A stretch of DNA of 64,000 nt, taken from positions 1 through 64,000 of the forward strand of contig JAQFVV010006837.1 of assembly GCA_028023455.1 (NCBI GenBank), in the 5' to 3' direction. The notes below the pieces were generated by a model that was given only the letters and a program-made list of their open reading frames with translations, searched no databases and was not told the origin of the DNA. The DNA comes from Epiperipatus broadwayi. Lineage: Eukaryota; Onychophora; Udeonychophora; Euonychophora; Peripatidae. Below, one piece after another: positions 13,385 through 26,009 of this stretch; positions within the stretch are counted from its first letter, which is position 1; each line of letters opens with the position of its first letter. Both the position numbers and the translations under genes were made by a program.

Positions 13385-13670
13385 GCTAACAATTTAAATG
13401 GTGTGAAGATGACGTACCCTGGTAGAATAGTGAAAAAGAGAATTCAAGTTCTGAAAGTGAAGATATAGAAAGTGAAAGTATGTCTCAATAACATTCACAA
13501 TAAATTAAATGAGCTTATTGTATTTATATTAGTTCCTATTTACATAAATAAACATGTTTCATATTTTCCAATAAAATTATTTTTTTTCTTCCCAATTTTT
13601 CGAGCTTAAAATCATACTGTATCTTAAATTTGGGTTCATCTTATATTTGGAGTAATGTGGTAATATTGTT
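13385..13670 (+). other. Possible DNA-transposon 3' end remnant
   Basis: The plus strand at about 13391-13493 reads as a short tail rich in Ser, Glu and Asp (ENSSSESEDIESESMSQ, then stop), like the acidic C-terminal tails of some DDE transposases. It is followed about 100 bp later by gagcttaaaatcatactgtatcttaaatttgg and related blocks (13600-13655), reminiscent of pogo-like terminal repeats. No matching 5' terminus was found, so the assignment is weak. Confidence 0.25.
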
Positions 13671-14595
13671 TAAGGTGAATGATGTCCAATAGGTGGAATG
13701 AGTGTATTACTCGATGATGTGATGTATACAACATTATATCTTGAAAAAGTCTAAATAAGAGATGACAGTTGGTTTGATACTTAACTAATTATAATTAGTT
13801 ATTTGTTTAAAACTTATTTAGATTATTATATTATCTGAATATAACAATATTGTAGACAAATAATTTTTATATTGGATATTTAACCATTATATGAATTTTA
13901 GTTCACTCTAATCTGGTTTTGAGTCCATTTGTGAGGTTATTTAAAAAAAAAAAAAACACATTGAATTAGCAAAGAACTTAATTTTTTCATAGTTTATTAA
14001 AGAGTCATGATTATTTTTCCACAATATTTATTTTATACTTTTTTTTTTTAAAAAAAAAAAGAAGTTAATATATTCTTGCATAATGCAAATAAAGAAAATC
14101 ATGGCCATTACAATGACGATGCTTCATGAAACAGATTGCTAATGTCATCTCTGTCAATATGGTAGAATCCTTTGAAATATTGTAAAAATTTTAATGCATC
14201 CTTAATATTTTAAAACAAAATATTGTAGATTTTTCAGGGCTTTACATTCATTCATTCATTCTCATTTTAAAAATAAATTAGTTATTGAAGACTTTGATGA
14301 TACTCTGTAGTTGCTCACTTTGATATTTTCCTTCCCACTGTTGAATAAAAAAATGCCCCTTGTTTTCATTGTGAACATTGTTTACTATTATTTTTTCCAA
14401 TATTTGGAAAGTTCAAATATAATTTTTTAGAATGTCTTTCACTTATAAACTTCTAAGAAATCAAATCCAATTTGTTGAATTCTAATATAAATAATAAATT
14501 AATGCTAAAAATAAATATTAAATGCTGACAAAAAGTGTCCTCTTGGGGAACAATGCAAATGTCAACCCATTGAAGAGTTAAAATACTATTTGTAG

Positions 14596-15379
14596 CTATA
14601 AAGCAGTGGTCTTCAAGCCTTGGTCTGCATACCGATGTCGGGCTGCAGAAGTTTTCTGCTGGTCCACAATAGACTGGCAAGAAAGTTTGTAACAAAATAA
14701 TAAGAGTTTAAACTTTTAATTAATATAAGCAATTTTTATTTATTTTTCATCTCATTTTTACCAAATTAAAAAAAAAGAAACAGAATGAAAACAAAATCTA
14801 ATCAATCATACATAAATTAATTTGTTTTTCTAGTTATCACAGATATTTATTGGGGGGGGGGGGGTAGAATTAAATTTTTTATTATTTTTCTAAAAAAATT
14901 CAAAATTAAAAAAAAAGTTTTTTATTATACAAACTCCATATATATAACTTCATCTTGTATATTTAACATTAAATACAGATATTACATTTATCATAATCAT
15001 TGTCATGTAATTACACTAGCTGCAATATTTTCCAACATTCAGGTGAATAACATTTTATTCTTGCATGTTTTAATAATGGAATAATAAATGCAGCAATGCA
15101 GGCACATTAATGAGAATGATTGTTATTGTACTGTTTTCTGTAGTAGTATGATCACGCAACTCGAAAAAGAGTGTTCAACACGTGAAAGTAAGCAACATCA
15201 TTACTATACACAGTAACTAGTGTGTTGTTTTGGTCAGTTATAACAATTATGCTCATCTAAGGCTAAGCAGTTTACATCATTAAGAAAATTTATCTATAGA
15301 CTTCTGCTGGTCCGCAAAATCTTATCCTTATTTTTGCCAGTCTGCAGATGTGAAAAGGATGAATACCTTTGCTATAAAG
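14596..15379. mobile_element. Non-autonomous hAT element with 8-bp TSD
   Basis: The element spans 14604-15371 (768 bp). It is flanked by perfect 8-bp direct repeats ctataaag at 14596-14603 and 15372-15379. The left end begins cagtggtcttcaagcc; the right end on the opposite strand begins caaaggtattcatcc, an imperfect terminal inverted repeat of about 16 bp. An 8-bp duplication and a CAGNGG terminus are hallmarks of hAT elements, and ctataaag fits the nnnTAnnn target pattern known for Buster-type hATs. Just inside both ends lies tctgctggtccrcaa in the same orientation. No transposase is encoded. It contains a run of 13 G at 14852-14864. It is AT-rich inside and probably old, judging by the diverged ends. 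Confidence 0.85.
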
Positions 15380-17060
15380 ACATGCATGATGAGAAACAGA
15401 AAACAAATGTATGTTATTTGATTGATGATTTTTTTTTATCAATCAATAAAAAAATAGTTTCCCATTTCAGCAATAAAATTTCCAAAAATAAAATATTCTT
15501 CTATTTTCCATTTATTATTTTGCATGTATGAGTGTTGGAGAATAAATAACAATTGTCTGATGTGCCTGTATTAATCAAAGTATGGAAATTTCGTAATAGC
15601 ATTTAAGTGCATTACACCAGATATTACAGTAAATATATATAAGAACCCATTATATCTTGGTTAGCATATCTTCCTACTATATTCACAGGCTTCAAATCTG
15701 AACACAGCAAATTTTAAAAATGATTTCAATTTGCAAATGAACTTTGGATTGTTCTTTCAAGTGGATGAAATACATGTCACTCAGAAAATTATATTAAATT
15801 TATCAGTAAATGGGTATCCAGCTTTTATTATCCAGATAATTAAGGCTCAAAAACCATTAAAATCACCCACTACATTGCATTTAGTAAATATTGTGAGCAA
15901 TGTTTTCTCTTCTGCTTTCATTTACGAGAAAGCAATATTTAAGAGATGTTTTAGTTTTCATCTTTATATCTGTAATATAAAAAACATTACAGAAAAGTTT
16001 ATAATATAATCTTTATTTTAGAAACTCTAGTATACTTTGTACATGTTACTTCAACTTTAAATTATGCATTGAAAATATACTAAACTCAGTAAAACAAAGT
16101 TTAAACTGTATGTTTTTTAAACATATATTAATCATATTAATGACAGAAGTATATATATATATGTGTGTGTGTGCGTGCGTGTGTTAGACTAAATATTCTT
16201 ATGAATTTATTGTGATGCAACAGAGTAAAGTGTAGAGTTATTTCCATGTAATAATTAGAGATATATTTAGCAATGGTGTTATTAGAAACTATAAACTAAC
16301 ACTGATAGATCTAAGATTAAACTACTTTACACTAATACCTAATAATAGTTTTATTTTTATCTTGAGTTTAGGTTTAGTGCACCAATAGAGTGATACATTC
16401 TGCAGTCTAGGGTTCTCACATCATATCCATTTCTGCCATTTCCAGCACTAAAACTTATAAAAATTCTGAGCAATAAACCCATTTAAATATTTTAGAGTAA
16501 TAGTCTTAATATACTGGTAGAATGTCAGACAAAAAAAGCTTTCATTGGATATTAGAGGAAAGTAGTTTAGCCTCAGGACTGTCATTAATAATTAATGGTT
16601 TCCTAGCCACATAATTGCTAAATATATATCTATATATTATACTTTTGCATACCAATGCATACATGCTTATGCAATACGATTCCCCCCTCTTCTGTCTGTC
16701 TTATAATCAGAATTTAATTATTTAGTGTAGTTTCAGTACTGAATGCACAGAAAATGCATTCAGCCAAATAATTAAAGCCAGATAATAAAGCAAAAAGAAG
16801 AGGGAAAAAATATCCCACTTTGTCAAGCATATGCACATATGTATGCAATAGTATTACATATCTAACAAAATGAAATTTTTTATATATTTATATATATATA
16901 TTGTAACAACAGAAAGTATGCAGGAATTTAAGGAAGGAGTTGAAAACTTAAATGATTTTGTAAATATGTAGCTTTAATATGTATAGTAGATTCTGATCAC
17001 AATTTAAACTTTTATATTTATATATTGCGATAGATTGTAAACAATTCTTTCTTCAATAAT
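15380..17060. other. AT-rich DNA; weak Penelope-like stretch
   Basis: A plus-strand frame at 15731-16009 (92 codons) contains LSVNGYPAFIIQIIKAQKP, loosely like the linker of Penelope-like polyproteins (a NGYP motif after the reverse transcriptase). That is a single motif and I do not call it a gene. Short (TA)n/(TG)n runs lie at about 16150-16182, and a 25-bp perfect-looking hairpin (ctgaatgca...tgcattcag) lies near 16739. Confidence 0.3.
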
Positions 17061-17062
17061 AA

Positions 17063-17171
17063 TTTTTTTTTTCCTCATGTGTCACAGCATCAGCCGGAAA
17101 GCGAACCTGCTAACCCGGGACAACTCCTTGTAAAACAACTGTCGCTGACCTCTCGACCACCAATGCTTGAC
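17063..17171 (-). mobile_element. tRNA-derived SINE (family S1), minus strand
   Basis: On the minus strand the sequence runs gtcaagcattggtggtcgag, aggtcagcgacag, a stem-loop around the anticodon position, cccgggttagcaggttcgc, then gctgatgctgtgacacatgagg and an A-rich tail (T run at 17063-17072 on the plus strand). A-box-like tggtcgagaggt and B-box-like ggttcgc are in the right order and spacing. The same sequence occurs at 48450-48555, and a diverged relative at 44837-44930. Flanking ATT/AAT microsatellite sequence hides any target duplication. Confidence 0.8.
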
Positions 17172-17174
17172 TAA

Positions 17175-19490
17175 TAATAATAATAATAATTAATTTGTGT
17201 GTTCATTTCATCACTTATATCACAATAATCTTGATGATCATAGAATGTATTCCCCTTTTGTCAAGATCACATTAAAATACTCTAGAGAAACGTGATTTAT
17301 ATTTTCTAACAATCATCAATTTATAATTATCTACATCAGGATCAGACTAAGAGTCACACCATCTGATCAGAATATATGAGATGAGTTCCTTGAATACTAC
17401 TTCCAATTCAGAAGAATACATATAATGTAGTAATAACCACACAGCACAATATCTAAATTCCTTAATATATTCTCAGACTGGAAAATGCTCAGGATGGTAA
17501 GCAAGTTATCTAAAAAATATAAATGGTACAGATAATAAATTTAGTTTTAAATAATAAACACAATTTATTAAAATGGTTTGATGAATGTAAATGTATCCAA
17601 GATTACAATAAAAAGCTGAATTGATGCTTCAGCAATGTATTAGCATGCTCTGTTCAACTGAAGAGCAAACAAAAAAAAATCATAATTTATAAGGGGATAG
17701 AATATGTACAAAGGAGGAACAAAACCAGAAGTGTCCTCTGGTAAGGTCACCTGTTGTACATGCTTCTGCTGCTACATTTCTCTTGAGGACTCTTTTGCAT
17801 CAATCTTCCAAATTAAGTTACCATGCAAAATATGGTACCATTAGCACAGTTTTTTTGTAAGTGCACTTCACATATTTGATGATTTTTTGTAATGGTGGAA
17901 AAATTGGAATAATGTGAAATTCTGTTTTCTTTTACAGAAACAGTTGTAATGCTTAAAACAGATTAGAAGAAAGCTGCCCTGGGGGGTGGGAGTGGACCAG
18001 TTTTATGAATGATTCAAGGAAACTCAAATTCACCAATGTCTTAAAAAATGTGGCAAGTGAAGTCTAATGACAAGATAGATAATGCTATTTTTTTTATTAA
18101 TCATGCGAATGCTATTTTTCTCTCAAAATTAATTCTTAATGGTCAGAAGTTATCTCCAAGTTTTGAAATGTTTGCATAATGTGGTAAGATGTAAACATCC
18201 TATTTTGTGGCAAAGTGAGAAGTGCAAGCATCACCATGACAATTCCTCTGTGAGCAGTCTTGAGTGTGAAGCAATTTTTAATTAAATTCAGCAGAATCCA
18301 GCTTATCTATCAGACACATTTGTTTGATATCTTGCCATGTGACTTCTTTTTACTCTCTCAAATAAAAAAAAGTCTCAATTTTTTTTAAAATTATTTATTT
18401 CTTAATTATTTAGTATAAAATTTAATTACTTCAAAACATATTTAGCTCTCTGTGAGTTCAAATGAAATCGACACCGGATGATTTTGCATTGTCACAATAT
18501 ATATACAAATTCATTGAAAGCAGGCAACACATAAAAACATTTATTGACCTATTTAGCCTTGATTACTATTAGATTTATATATATATTCGTAAAATTTTGC
18601 TTAAGCAATCTTTGAAGAATAAATTTAGAATAATACATTGTCAATGACGAGTCAGTTTTACAATTTGCTTGGTGATTGTATTGTATTATTTCTTGGGTTC
18701 TAGATTTAATAATCATATACACATAATAAAAACAAATTAAATCTTATAAGTCCCTGACATTCATTCTCTTTTTTAATATATTACAATTTATTTTAAATTT
18801 TTCAGTAAATTTCTGATGAAGCATTAAATTTTCCTTTCAGCAACTAGCTTTAATTTGGCATTATAATTGCTCTAAATAATTTTTATTTACTATTTTTGTA
18901 TAAATTTTTGTGTCTGAAAGGTGACTTATTAACTCCAGGTGCACACAACAAAAGCAAAATAAACTGAACATGCAGTACTTTCCTAAAAATAGGACCTAAC
19001 CAAAAAAAATCAACACAAGCATGATTTTTGAGGATGCTTATAATATAAGACCTGCTTCAACTATAAGCTCTCTTTAAGATTGACAGCCTGATAGAAAGCC
19101 TTTGTTTGCCCATTGAAACATATGATGATGCATTGACTTATAAAGTAATGAATATATAAATAAATAATATTATTGACATTAATGCTTTAAATGAATAATA
19201 ATATAAATTATATGGTTTTTTATATTTCCCTGTTGACTATTTTTGACAAACGTAATTCTACTTATATAAAGAAACAATATATCTAAAGCAAGTCAGTATA
19301 TCACACAATTTATAATTTCATTTCTAAATTTTTAGGTACTTATTTTATTTATGTTTAATACTTAGGTTTAGTTTTAGAGCTTCAATATGGTAGTTTTTAG
19401 ATTTTCAAAATAAAATAAAAATTACTTTGATTTCTTAATTTTTTTTCCTCCTGAAAGACTTTAATAAAATAATGGGATATTTACTAAGAC
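17175..19490. other. AT-rich DNA with an unassigned denser tract
   Basis: The stretch 17690-18350 is less AT-biased than its surroundings and may be an old repeat, but no frame stays open and no terminus is visible. The remainder is low-complexity A/T sequence. Confidence 0.4.
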
Positions 19491-19496
19491 AATAAA

Positions 19497-22486
19497 CCTC
19501 AAGCATGTGCGCTTGAAAATGCGAAGGCGAAGGTAGGGACCTCTACAGGTCTTAACAACAAGCTTACACTTTGGAAGAAAAAAGGGGAACCCAAGAGGAA
19601 CCCTTCTTTACTTCAATCTACTTTCTATATAGGTGAAGCTGAAGCGATTAGATCTGAGAACGTGAAGCTATTCAATACTTCACTGATTAAATCCACAATT
19701 CCTATTACACATTAGTCCTCATGAAATCTTTCAATTTACAACAAGTCAATGGAAAGATCTTAATTTAAAGTTGTAATTATAAATTTCTTTAGTGCACATT
19801 GCCTCAAAGTTTAGCTTAAGTTAAATCAGATTCTTTTTCATCTAAAGAAGTTTTTAAAATGAATTACAAGCAAGGCTATTACAAGTGATTTGGAACATAT
19901 TTACAATTTGCATACTTGATAACAGATAGTCATGATTTAATATGTGTATGTTGTAATGGGTGTACTTAATGTTCATGTGTGAAATAAAGTAACATTTTCT
20001 GAATTTTTATGCATTTTTTAATTGCTTTTGTTAATTGTAATCATTTTTGTTATCATTCCTGTCTCACAAGTCTTCAATTAATATTTGATTTAATGGTAAA
20101 TTTAAACATAATAATATTCTTCTCACAAGATGAGAGAGCTATTCTAGTACAAGAAAGAATTTGTGCTTGGCTATCAGAATAAGAACCTTACACGTTTCTA
20201 TAAAGAGATAAAGTATTTGAATAAATGTATATTTTTATACTTGAAGTGTAGATTTTTATAGATGAAACATTCCCTGAAAATAAACTATACAGTGCTTTCT
20301 ATAGCAAAAATTAATATAAGACCCAGCATCTTATTTTCAGAGAAACATGGCAGTTATTATTTTAGAACTATTTTTCAACTGAAAGTATTATTAAAGGATA
20401 AAATCAGTATTTATGTTTCATTGTAAAATAATGAATTACAGTCATTAGAAAATTAAAAAAAATGTTCATAGTACCTTAGAAATAAACTATTTTAACTACA
20501 CATTATAAGGCCAATTTCTTGGAAGATTAATTGATGTTTGAGTATCAAAAGGCTAACCAAACTCAACAGTTCCATTCTATTGATGAAAACAAATTTTCTG
20601 TCACTCTTTTTTAAAGTTTTATTTTCCTCAATTTCAATTCTAGAAACTTCTAGCTTTTGAAAATGTTATTTTAAAATTGTTGCTGAATTATACACATTAG
20701 ATACAATTATGTTTCATTAATTTCTCAGATATATAATTTGTACTGTCTTTTCAATTTATAATATATTTTTAATTTTAAAAAAAAAGTTACAATAAAATAT
20801 TTATTTAAAAATCTGGTTGCTAGGTTACAATTATAGAAAGTCAGCGATTGTGTTAAATATAATAATTTGCACTGAGATAAACTTACATTATTTCGTAAAC
20901 TAGTTTCAAAAATGTAATAAAAGAATAAACTTTATATATATGTAAAAATTTTGACAAAATTAAAACTTTACAACAGTGAAAATTTGATAATTTAGTAGAA
21001 AAAAATTAATAATAAAGCAAACACATTTTTTTTTTAAACTGACAAATTATTATTTATTGCATAAAAGTGTGATTTTCGGATAAGGTAACTCTATATAAAA
21101 AGGATATTTTTACATTTTGAAACTGCACAAATAAAATTAATTAGCTCCACCAGCAACACAATTGTAAATAGCTTATGAGTCATAAAATTAACTCCTGTGT
21201 AATATGAGGTAAAATATCACAAATTTATTAAGTGTAAAATTTTACTATCAAACATCCTAGATCAAGTAACCTATTAAACGAAAAGTTGATTTTTAAAAAA
21301 AAACTCATTAAAGCAAAACAAAACAAAAAAACTAAAATTAAGAGAGGTATTAAAGTGAATTAAATAGAAAAACTAAAAACACACACTCATGTAGTTAAAA
21401 GTAAATCCCGAATAATATAGATATGAAAAAATAATTTTTATAAGCCAGTTTAAACTCAGTCAAAAATCATTTTGAAATTATTTTTATGAAAAAAAACCCA
21501 TCTTTTTTTAAATTATTTTATGTATTATATATATAACTGACTAATTATTCAGGAAATCGTGTTATTTGAGCACTAACAAAGCTGAGATTTGACTGATAAA
21601 ACTTTAGCTCTTGATTCGGTCTCCAACTACTGAGTTAAACTATGGAAGAAATTTTATATATGGATCGTTATATTGGACAAAGATTTTGAAAAGAAATAAA
21701 TGTAACATAAAAGATGTTATTAAGTATCTGTTTTTGGCAAATAGACACCACTAAAGAAACAAAAAATTTATTGATGCAAGTAATTATTGAATTATAGAAC
21801 AAACAAACAAAAAAAAAAAAATAGAGAATGGGGCACAATGTGTAATACTTTAAAATGTAAAAAGGCTTTATGGAAAAAAAATAAATGTAACATAAAAGAT
21901 GTTATTAAGTATCTGTTTTTGGCAGATAGACACCACTAAAGAAACAAAAAGTTTATTGATGCAAGTAATTATTGAATTATAGAGCAAACAAAAAAAATAA
22001 AGAATGGGTCACAATGTGTAATACTTTAAAATATAAAAAGGCTTTATATTAAGGAGGACTTTGATATAAATTTTAAGTAAAAATAGAAAACATGGAGATG
22101 ACTATCCTGAGAAAGTGAAGAAATTCAAAAAGTTATAGGATAAAATTAATATGTCAAACTAAAGATTAATACAATCAACTCTTCATAGAAGCTAAACCAA
22201 GTTCATCACTATTAGACCTAAAACCCTATTTATAACATATGCGCTTCAGTCAATTTTATTATGAAAAAAAAAAATTCCGTTTGTTTATATACATAATAAA
22301 TATGAATATTTGCTAAACTATACACATGTCACGAGAAATCATTGTTAATATAATTTACTAACTTTCACAATATGTAAAACCTTGAATTATCACTTGGGGT
22401 TCCCCTCTTTTCTTCCAAAGAGTAAGCTTGTGGTTTAAGACCTGTAGAGGTTCCTACTATTGCATTTTATATGCATGTGCTTGAGG
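19497..22486. repeat. Inverted ~95-bp repeat pair 2.8 kb apart
   Basis: The sequence at 19497-19593 (cctcaagcatgtgc, gtagggacctctacaggtc, aacaagcttacactttggaag, aaaaggggaaccc) reappears as its reverse complement at 22393-22486, with about 80-85% matching positions by eye. Either these are long terminal inverted repeats of a ~3-kb DNA element, or two copies of a short repeat inserted in opposite orientation. I see no transposase between them and no convincing target duplication outside, so both readings stay open. Confidence 0.65.
21694..22050. repeat. Tandem duplication, period 185 bp
   Basis: Copies at 21694-21878 and 21879-22050 are nearly identical: aaataaatgtaacataaaag, atgttattaagtatctg, tttttggca-atagacaccac, taaagaaacaaaaa and cacaatgtgtaatac blocks occur in the same order. 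Differences are a few substitutions and the length of poly-A tracts, implying a recent duplication. No coding content. Confidence 0.9.
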
Positions 22487-22499
22487 CTACAGCCTTAAT

Positions 22500-23345
22500 G
22501 AATATTACTAACACTATTTTATACGTTTGTCTACAAGTTTGTAATGATGAGATTTTGAATATGATTATTTATTTGTTTGACTATTTCTAACATTTGGTTG
22601 TTTATATTTTTTGTTAAAAAATCAAATTTTAGTTATATTTTTCCAAATACAATTTTAGCAATAATCAATGCCTTAGTATAGAATACAAATTTTCAAGCAG
22701 AATTGATTTTTAGATTCAGGAATATTGAATTTAAAATAATGCTCTTAGCAGCTAGATAATTCTATCAAAGGCAATAGCCCATAGCCGTTTATATATTTAT
22801 CTATGAGAGTTCTCCTGAATAATTAATATTTTTCATTTTAAGTACAAGGTTAAGGAGTTGTTTCCTAAAGTATGGATTATCATAATAGACTGGCTTATTT
22901 GCCATTGCTATGTGACAAACTTTTTTTAACTTTTTTTTTATTTTACTTCTAAATTCTTACCCAATATTCTTGTATTTTCCAAACTAAATGCACATCTTTT
23001 CCTCTCTAATTATGGTTTCATGTTCCAGTTTTTGATGAGGTAATAGTCTCACTTATATATGTAATTGATTTTTACATATTTTATAAATGCATTTCTTGAT
23101 TAAGATAGGATTTCTTTGAAGATATCATATGGATCATTTGATGTTATGACGAATAAATAAATTGTTTTATTTATGATAAAGGTTTCTCACATAATTAGAT
23201 TTAATTAGACATATAAAAAGAGAAAATATAGTATATACAATTTAATTGAAAGTGATATTTAATTTTATATTAAAAATCAGACAAAAAATGAGATGGAATA
23301 TACATATTTTTTAGATTAGTATTAACTAAACAATTCTCATCTCAA
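22500..23345. other. AT-rich DNA, nothing recognised
   Basis: No coding frame or repeat family was recognised. Confidence 0.5.
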
Positions 23346-23351
23346 TCTAAA

Positions 23352-23700
23352 TCTCTCTTTACAACTGTAGTTCATTAAGCACTTTACAGCTCACACATAT
23401 CTCTTGAAATGGTCTAATTAGATTATGATTAGAGCTCTTTTTTACTGCAGAGTTTTTATAGTCTGCTTTCAGCTCTTGCTTTTTTCTTGTTCTCTCTTCA
23501 CATTACTACCATTCTAGACACCACTAACTGAACTGGAATGATAAAGCACCATTTGAAATTCTGAAGGCATTTGTATCAACTTTGCTAATTTGTATAAGGC
23601 TAGACTTTATTGATAAAAAAAATTATCTTCTTGTTTCTTACAGTAAACTAACTTTCTTTTCTGCATATCATTATTATTTCTGGAATGTTTTAACACTTCA
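23352..23700 (-). repeat. LTR-like direct repeat, copy 1
   Basis: The sequence tctctttacaac, tctaattagattatga-tagagctct, ttcagctcttgctttttt, caccatttgaa-ttct, atcaactttgctaatttgta and ttcttttctgca-atca is repeated in the same order and orientation at 26010-26860, where about 530 bp interrupts it. The two copies flank Ty3/Gypsy-type coding remnants on the minus strand, so they are best read as its LTRs; this one would be the 3' LTR. Exact TG...CA ends, primer-binding site and polypurine tract could not be fixed. Confidence 0.55.
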
Positions 23701-23999
23701 CTTAATCTTGTAATTATGCTTTATTTACTATATAATCTTGAAATTTACTGGTCTCCTCCACAGTGTAGTACCCTTCCTGTTCACTACGTATTTGTATAGT
23801 TTCCATTTGAACCGAAGAGTTATCTCATGTTTTTAACTCTAAGTTAGTAAAAATATCAGTCTTATTATCCTTCTTTGTACATGAAGTAATAACAGTACCC
23901 TCTAATATTTCAGTTTACCATTCTTTTATATAGTTAAAATTCTCATATCTTACAATTTTATTTCACATATTTATGCAGACACAATTTTATTAATTATTC

Positions 24000-25640
24000 C
24001 TAGTAGCCATTTATCTTAATTACAACTCCAATCCATATATTATGGCTAACTTTAAATCTCATAGTTTTTAAGTCACCATCTTTCTTTATTATTTTATGTG
24101 GAATTAAAATAGATAAATGCGTTCTCATGCATTGTTGCATTAATAATTCTTGTAGCTTTTTTCTTTGTAACAGAGTTGGATACAAAACCTCTGGTAAAAT
24201 ATTGCAGTTGTCGACACTTTACAAATATCAGCATCCTCTTATTTATTCAATGCATTTTCAGTTGCTGTACAGCCTTCTCCACTATTCCATTTGACTGAGG
24301 GACTAGTAAGTTGGTGCTAATATGTCTCTGAGCTGAACTTCATTCCTCTAACTATTACAATGGAGTCTGGATACCTGCACATTGTGAAAAGACCATTTAA
24401 ACTTTTATCACAATTTCTGTACTCATATCTTTCACTAGACAATATTCTATCCAACTGTGGCTACTAAAAAAATATATCAATGAAATAGCCAGCACAGTCT
24501 AAATGACCTTGTTTCTAGCTTTTTGTAGCTTCATGCCTGAGTTTGAATTTTTTAGTTGGAAAATTGACTGTTCAATAGTTAAACTAAACAATTTTTAATG
24601 GTCTGCTTGATGTCACTATTCATGTCTGACTGCCAAACTTATGAATGAGCCAACTCCTTCATGTGGACTATACTAGAATGCCTTTTGTGTAATAGCTGTA
24701 GAACCTCTTTTCTTCCTTCAAGTGGTATCGTTACATGGTCTGTCATAAGAAAACATTCATGGCAGTTTGATAAACATTTTTGGGCATTCCATATTACCGG
24801 ACACAAATTATCTGATTGTTGAAATGACAATTCATGTTTTATTTAAGTTTATATGATGCTATATTCTTTATTCCTATTAGTTCACTCTGCTATAATTTTG
24901 TTGCTAACATTTTCAGACTTTAACACATCTTTGTAATTAATTTTGCATGCTCATGATGTTCATGTAGTTTAATCTGGAGTTCTAGAGAGAGCTTCCACTT
25001 GCTTCATCAGCTTTCCATGTCTGTAAAAGAGTTTAGAGTCATATGATGCTAATATATTTATCCAACTTAACATTTACAGACTAGCATCGTCAGGTGTTTT
25101 TTATTTTTGTTGAATATTCCCAACATTGGTGTATGATCAGTGTAAATTTTGAAGGATCACCTGCATAGATATGGATTAAATATCTTCACAGCAAAAAATA
25201 TGACTAAAGTTTCCTTGTCTAGTTAGCTGTAGTTTTTCTCAGGTGCAGACAACATTCTTGAAGCATAAGTAATAAAATGTTTACTCCCATAAACACTATG
25301 TGATAGCATGGCTCCCACATCAAATTCAAATGCATCTGTTGCAATAATTACTAGTAACCTTTCAGAGAATAATTCCTTCACTTTTTGAAAAGCAATATCT
25401 TGTGGTTCTCCCCATTTCTATCTTTGATTTTTCTTCAGAAATTCATAAAGAAGCATAACTACATGTCATTTTTCTTCTTAAATAACTTTGAAAAATTAAT
25501 CAAATCTAGAAATCACATGTATTTTCTTAGAATATGTTGGTTTTGTGAACTTTTTAACATCTATTACTTTCTCTGGTTGTAAGGCTGCAGTGAAATAAGT
25601 TTACAGTTATCCAAGTTTTACTGCATTATATAATATTTCA
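24000..25640 (-). pseudogene. Ty3/Gypsy-type pol remnant
   Basis: Reading the minus strand from high to low coordinates gives the pol order RNase H, integrase zinc finger, integrase C-terminus. At about 25360-25080, with one stop and frameshifts, are ATDAFEFDVGAMLSH, ITYASRMLSAPEKNYS and IYTDHTPMLGIFN, the core of a Ty3-type RNase H domain. At 24830-24639 one frame reads DHVTIPLEGRKEVLQLLHKR then HSSIVHMKELAHS, the integrase H2C2 zinc-binding region. At 24185-24000 is a possible integrase C-terminal segment. Above 25380 only scraps of reverse transcriptase (the segment just before RNase H) are visible. Many stops and shifts show it is inactive. The domain flavour is that of the K02A2.6-like clade common in invertebrates; clade assignment is inference. 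Confidence 0.8.
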
Positions 25641-26009
25641 CAGGTATTCCAGTGATATAATATATTTTTTGCATCATAGATTACTCCAAGTCAGTGACAC
25701 GTAATGTTTAATAGGTTCTCACTTATAACTGCACCACATAATGTATTCACAGATAAAATTCTCTGTTGACTTTGACACTTAATGTGTCCAGAGCCAAACT
25801 ATATTCTGGAAGCTGGATACTTATATAATTTGTTTAATAAACACACACACACACAAAATTAATAATAAAATTCAAGAGTTTATTTTGCATTGAATAACAA
25901 TAACATTAATATATAGGATTAGTAAATCAACTGGCTATTTGCTAGTTGAACAGAAGATCAATCTAGAACACATAACAGTTGATATCTCTGCATATAATTA
26001 GTAGACACA

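Noticed and set aside
15334-15531. 65-codon plus-strand frame
   Set aside because: It straddles the right end of the hAT element and its target duplication, so it cannot be an ancestral gene.
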